Below are positions 5,746-6,716 of a stretch of 6,716 bases of DNA, in pieces. Origin of the DNA: Sphaerochaeta sp. UBA5849 (GTDB taxonomy: Bacteria; Spirochaetota; Spirochaetia; Sphaerochaetales; Sphaerochaetaceae); NCBI GenBank assembly GCA_002432715.1, contig DJGJ01000009.1, positions 1 to 6,716 of the forward strand, written 5' to 3'. The position numbers and the translations under genes were made by a program. The notes beneath the pieces were generated by a model. It made no database searches. It was not told where the DNA came from and was given only the letters and a program-made list of their open reading frames with translations. Numbering within the stretch: position 1 is the stretch's first letter; the number at the start of each line of letters is the position of its first letter.

Positions 5746-6564
5746 TTACGACTCATCCTTTTTCGGCTCCACATCCATCAGGGTGGGAATGAAGCGCTTG
5801 ACAAAGGCGGCTTTCTTGGAGCGGTACTTGAGATAGAAATAGCCGGCTGTTGAAAAGACCACCGCTCCAATGAAGTTGACAAAGAGGTCCTTCATGGTGT
5901 CGATGAGCCCGATGTCCAGGTATCCTCCGACTCCCAGCTCCTTGCCGTTGACCATCACCTCCTCAATGCCCTTGATCACCACGACCTTCTGGCTCTTGGT
6001 CGGGTCGAGCATGACCGAGCGGATGGTGGTCACCACCGTGTCCTTCTGCATGTCCATGCCGAACACCATGTCCATGCCAAACTCGAAGAACTCCCAGATA
6101 ACCCCGATGGTCATGGAGAAGCAGAAGGCTACGATGGCTACAAAGAGCGGGGAGAGGCTGAAGGAGAAGCGTTCGTTCTGGCTGAGGATGTCCACCAATG
6201 AAAAGCCGATGGCAGCTGCCAAAAAGCCGTTTATGGTATGCAGTGCGGTATCCCAGAAGGGATAGGTCACATAGTAGGAGCGAATCTCTCCCAATATCGC
6301 GGCACTGAAAATGAAGAAGAGAATAATGTTCTCCAAGGTGTCGGGAATATCGATATGGGTGTTGGTCTCGATGAGAGAGGGCACGGCAAAGAGCATGAGG
6401 GTCAAGACACATAAGAATACATTCTCATAGTTCTTGTTGAAGGCCTGGGCGATGAGGATGAGGATGACCACCAAACGAAGCAGGTAGTGCACGATACGGG
6501 CGCTGTCACGTTGAACGATCATCTGCCTGAGGCTTTTCTTATCGGGTCGCTTCCACTTCTTCAT
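5746..6564 (-). CDS. DUF2238/YjdF-like membrane protein
   Basis: This is a 272-residue integral membrane protein. I recognise features of the DUF2238 (YjdF) group, whose function is unknown: FWDTALHTINGF at residues 103-114, CFSMTIGVIWEFFEFGMD at 148-165, and IDTMKDLFVNFIGA at 221-234. About six hydrophobic segments lie near 25-42, 48-65, 78-95, 107-125, 139-160 and 226-245. A non-membrane loop of about 60 residues lies between the last two, and the tail is basic then acidic. The ATG at 6564 is preferred because it gives a typical basic N-terminus (MKKWKRPDKK), but it lacks a clear Shine-Dalgarno. The TTG at 6612, 48 nt upstream in frame, has GAGGTGG about 10 nt before it and is a real alternative (288 residues). 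It is co-directional with yedE, 58 nt away, so it may share its transcript. A selenium role is unproven. Confidence 0.82.
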   Translation of the reverse strand: MKKWKRPDKKSLRQMIVQRDSARIVHYLLRLVVILILIAQAFNKNYENVFLCVLTLMLFAVPSLIETNTHIDIPDTLENIILFFIFSAAILGEIRSYYVTYPFWDTALHTINGFLAAAIGFSLVDILSQNERFSFSLSPLFVAIVAFCFSMTIGVIWEFFEFGMDMVFGMDMQKDTVVTTIRSVMLDPTKSQKVVVIKGIEEVMVNGKELGVGGYLDIGLIDTMKDLFVNFIGAVVFSTAGYFYLKYRSKKAAFVKRFIPTLMDVEPKKDES

Positions 6565-6636
6565 ACAGGTATACTGCAGGCACAAGAGGGTGTGGTCAAG
6601 TACGGCATTCAAGAAAATACTTCCACCTCAAGGATG

Positions 6637-6677
6637 GATGGTATTGCTCTTGAACCTAAGCCGCTTCGATGGTATTG
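6637..6677. repeat. 10-bp direct repeat upstream of the membrane-protein gene
   Basis: GATGGTATTG occurs at 6637-6646 and 6668-6677, with a period of 31 bp (about three helical turns). It lies upstream of both candidate starts of the membrane-protein gene, in a gene-free stretch that reaches the window edge. It may be an operator pair, but a 10-bp match can arise by chance. I see no convincing promoter boxes here. Confidence 0.3.
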
Positions 6678-6716
6678 TTTCCATACGTATTTTGAGATAG
6701 AGGAAGTCTTATCAAG

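Noticed and set aside
5963..6412. 149-codon minus-strand ORF in another frame of the membrane-protein gene
   Set aside because: The His, Arg and Leu-rich translation is an out-of-frame reading of a well-supported membrane protein.

Overview
The window carries only minus-strand genes, in two blocks of different character. The best guess for the source is an anaerobic bacterium, perhaps a Sphaerochaeta-like spirochaete. That guess rests only on the general look of the proteins and on the abundance of DUF4143-type ATPases in such genomes, so it is weak.

Block 1 (about 1-3025) is AT-richer accessory DNA. It holds two ATPases of the AAA/DUF4143 type (Walker ATPase plus a C-terminal PD-(D/E)XK-like fold). 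The one at 113-1378 is intact and has a good sigma70-like promoter. The one at 1503-2851 is split by a one-base loss in a homopolymer (five T on the coding strand, 2293-2297). Restoring that base gives one 449-residue protein. The block is flanked and interrupted by short repeats. A 14-bp perfect direct repeat with a 23-bp period lies at 39-75. Three degenerate TCGGT-centred units, also with a 23-bp period, lie at 1431-1490. A 17-bp repeat sits upstream of the split ATPase. The 23-bp arrays recall the multiple terminal repeats of IS21-family elements or operator arrays, but no transposase is present.

The stretch 2852-3162 has no gene. It contains a candidate promoter for the split ATPase and a candidate terminator for the operon of block 2.

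Block 2 (about 3163-6612) is GC-richer and is a compact selenium-metabolism operon read from right to left. The order is a DUF2238/YjdF-like membrane protein, YedE-type selenium/sulfur transporter, TusA/YedF-type CPxP carrier, DUF3343 small cysteine protein, and selD (selenide, water dikinase). Gaps are 58, 4, -4 and 2 nt from yedE down to selD (the -4 is an ATGA overlap), and Shine-Dalgarno sites are embedded in the preceding genes. The likely logic is that YedE imports a selenium or sulfur species, the two small thiol proteins carry or deliver the reduced chalcogen, and SelD makes selenophosphate for selenocysteine, selenouridine or the labile selenium cofactor. No user of selenophosphate (selA, selB, selC, ybbB, yqeB/yqeC) is in the window.

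The most interesting regulatory feature is a perfect 8-bp inverted repeat just upstream of yedE whose 3' arm contains the ribosome binding site. I found no rRNA, tRNA, CRISPR array or complete insertion sequence. Nothing here clearly amounts to a wholly new system.
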